From contig OY970177.1 in assembly GCA_963707975.1 (NCBI GenBank), forward strand, positions 434,001-498,000: DNA of 64,000 bases, in the 5' to 3' direction. The position numbers and the translations under genes were made by a program. This DNA is from CAVVXX01 sp963707975 (lineage in GTDB: Bacteria > Pseudomonadota > Alphaproteobacteria > Micropepsales > Micropepsaceae). Each line of letters starts with the position of its first letter. The stretch's first letter is position 1. Positions 63,339 through 64,000 of the stretch are shown here, piece after piece. The notes under the pieces are model-generated. The model was not told the DNA's origin. It did not search any database and saw only the letters and a list, made by a program, of their open reading frames with translations.

Positions 63339-63758
63339 TCAACGATGATGGGCCGAAACTGCTTTTATGATTTCACCCGACAGGCGTGTCGCGGCCTTCC
63401 TCGCGACATCGCCGAGCGCCAACATGCCAACCATACGTTTCTTTTCGTTGATCACTGGCAGCCGACGGACCCTTTTCCGCTGCATCAGCCGGACAGCCTC
63501 GTCAATGCTCTGATTCGTTCTGCAATAAAGGATGGGTTTGGACATGACGTCGCGTGCGGTAAGCTTCTTCACTTCTCGGCGATTACCGAGGGCGCGACAA
63601 CAGATGTCGCGGTCCGTCACCATGCCCACTAGGCGGTCGTTCTCGCCAACCGGTATTGCGCCGATATCCTCATTGCGCATTTTCTTGGCGATTTGCGCAA
63701 GCGAGGTGTCAGGCCTCACCCATACCACGCCTTTATGCATTACATCTTTGACTTTCAT
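63339..63758 (-). CDS. CBS-domain protein (Hrp1-like)
   Basis: 139 aa made of a CBS pair: MHKGVVWVRPDTSLAQIAKKMRNEDIGAIPVGENDRLVGMVTDRDI and MSKPILYCRTNQSIDEAVRLMQRKRVRRLPVINEKKRMVGMLALGDV. Stand-alone CBS pairs bind adenine nucleotides and sense energy state; mycobacterial Hrp1 is a dormancy-induced example. A FixK-like box lies 52 bases upstream. First gene of the three-gene unit. Confidence 0.92.
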   Translation of the reverse strand: MKVKDVMHKGVVWVRPDTSLAQIAKKMRNEDIGAIPVGENDRLVGMVTDRDICCRALGNRREVKKLTARDVMSKPILYCRTNQSIDEAVRLMQRKRVRRLPVINEKKRMVGMLALGDVARKAATRLSGEIIKAVSAHHR

Positions 63759-63810
63759 TTTTATCTCCAGTGTTTGAATTTATAAAATACGTTTCTAACC
63801 AGAAGAGTTA

Positions 63811-63824
63811 TTGATTTACCTCAA
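63811..63824 (-). promoter_or_regulatory. FNR/FixK box with one mismatch
   Basis: TTGAT-TTAC-CTCAA lies 52 bases before the CBS-protein start and just beyond the polX stop. It is the likely control site for the CBS-SDR-nitroreductase unit. Confidence 0.62.
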
Positions 63825-63828
63825 ATCG

Positions 63829-64000
63829 CTATGATCGCCGCTTAAGCAGTTTACGGAGTTCCTGTAGCTCGCGCGTGTTCAAGACATCGTTTCGTTCCAG
63901 CCAGCCCCGCCGCGCCTGATCAACGCCATAACGCATATAGCCGAGCGTTTCGGCCGTATGCGCATCGGTAGAAATTGCAACTTTCAAACCTATTTCCTTG
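63829..64000 (-). CDS. polX: DNA polymerase X C-terminus (PHP domain), partial
   Basis: Only the last 57 codons are in the window, ending in TAG at 63829-63831. The reading KVAISTDAHTAETLGYMRYG followed by VDQARRGWLERNDVLNTREL is the end of the PHP phosphoesterase domain of bacterial PolX, with the metal-binding Asp-His of STDAH. PolX fills short gaps and trims 3' ends in repair. The start and polymerase part lie beyond the right edge. Confidence 0.85.
   Translation of the reverse strand, partial: KEIGLKVAISTDAHTAETLGYMRYGVDQARRGWLERNDVLNTRELQELRKLLKRRS

Noticed and set aside
1..64000. CRISPR arrays, tRNA/rRNA genes, insertion sequences and prophage genes
   Set aside because: I looked for direct repeats with spacers, cloverleaf-like stretches, transposase motifs and phage proteins and found none that hold up. 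A tRNAscan or ISfinder run would settle it.

Overview
The window comes from an alphaproteobacterium. The evidence is TonB-dependent receptors, hopanoid-transport genes (hpnN/hpnM), a FixL-FixJ-receiver-FixK oxygen-signalling block in the same order as in Bradyrhizobium, and many genes whose best remembered relatives are in Rhizobiales, Sphingomonadales or Micropepsales. A narrower placement is not safe from sequence alone. I see no insertion sequence, phage, CRISPR array, tRNA or rRNA.

Region 1 (1-12.8 kb) is envelope transport. A minus-strand group holds a small secreted protein, a TPR-sulfotransferase and a TonB-dependent receptor that runs off the left edge. Next come a two-gene RND efflux pump (adaptor and permease, overlapping) and a convergent pair for hopanoid/lipid trafficking (hpnN-like MMPL transporter and hpnM/MlaC-like carrier).

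Region 2 (13.1-39.8 kb) is a Wzx/Wzy-type exopolysaccharide locus. It has an initiating phosphoglycosyl transferase, a nucleotide-sugar dehydrogenase, four glycosyltransferases, a flippase, a polymerase/ligase, a Wzc-type tyrosine autokinase, a Wza-type export protein and an outer-membrane beta-barrel protein. Modification and turnover genes are an asparagine-synthase-like amidotransferase, a polysaccharide deacetylase, a FemAB/CelD-like acyltransferase, a flavin monooxygenase-like protein, an ATP-grasp ligase, a methyltransferase, a GH5 glucanase and a heparinase-type lyase. The set resembles exosortase-associated (XrtA) EPS loci, but no exosortase or PEP-CTERM protein is in the window. The amidotransferase has Asn where the PP-loop Asp is expected.

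Region 3 (38.8-42.5 kb) is a short mixed stretch: a secreted SUMF1-fold protein, a TonB-like protein, a DOMON-like protein and a NamZ-type muramidase.

Region 4 (42.7-63.8 kb) looks like an oxygen-controlled stress or dormancy island. It starts with fixL, fixJ (broken by one extra base as given), a lone receiver and fixK. Seven FNR/FixK-type palindromes (three of them perfect TTGAT-N4-ATCAA) lie 47-55 bases before start codons. The downstream genes encode a universal stress protein, a host-attachment-family protein, DUF3775, a pyridoxamine-oxidase-fold protein, a c-type cytochrome, a very basic protein, DUF883, an alcohol dehydrogenase, a PCMT-erythromycin-esterase fusion, an adaptor/ABC exporter, an Nramp-like transporter with altered metal motif, a His-rich secreted protein, an MgtA-type ATPase, a nitroreductase, an SDR and a CBS protein. 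The contents parallel the mycobacterial DosR dormancy regulon although the regulator is unrelated. The end of a polX gene enters at the right edge.
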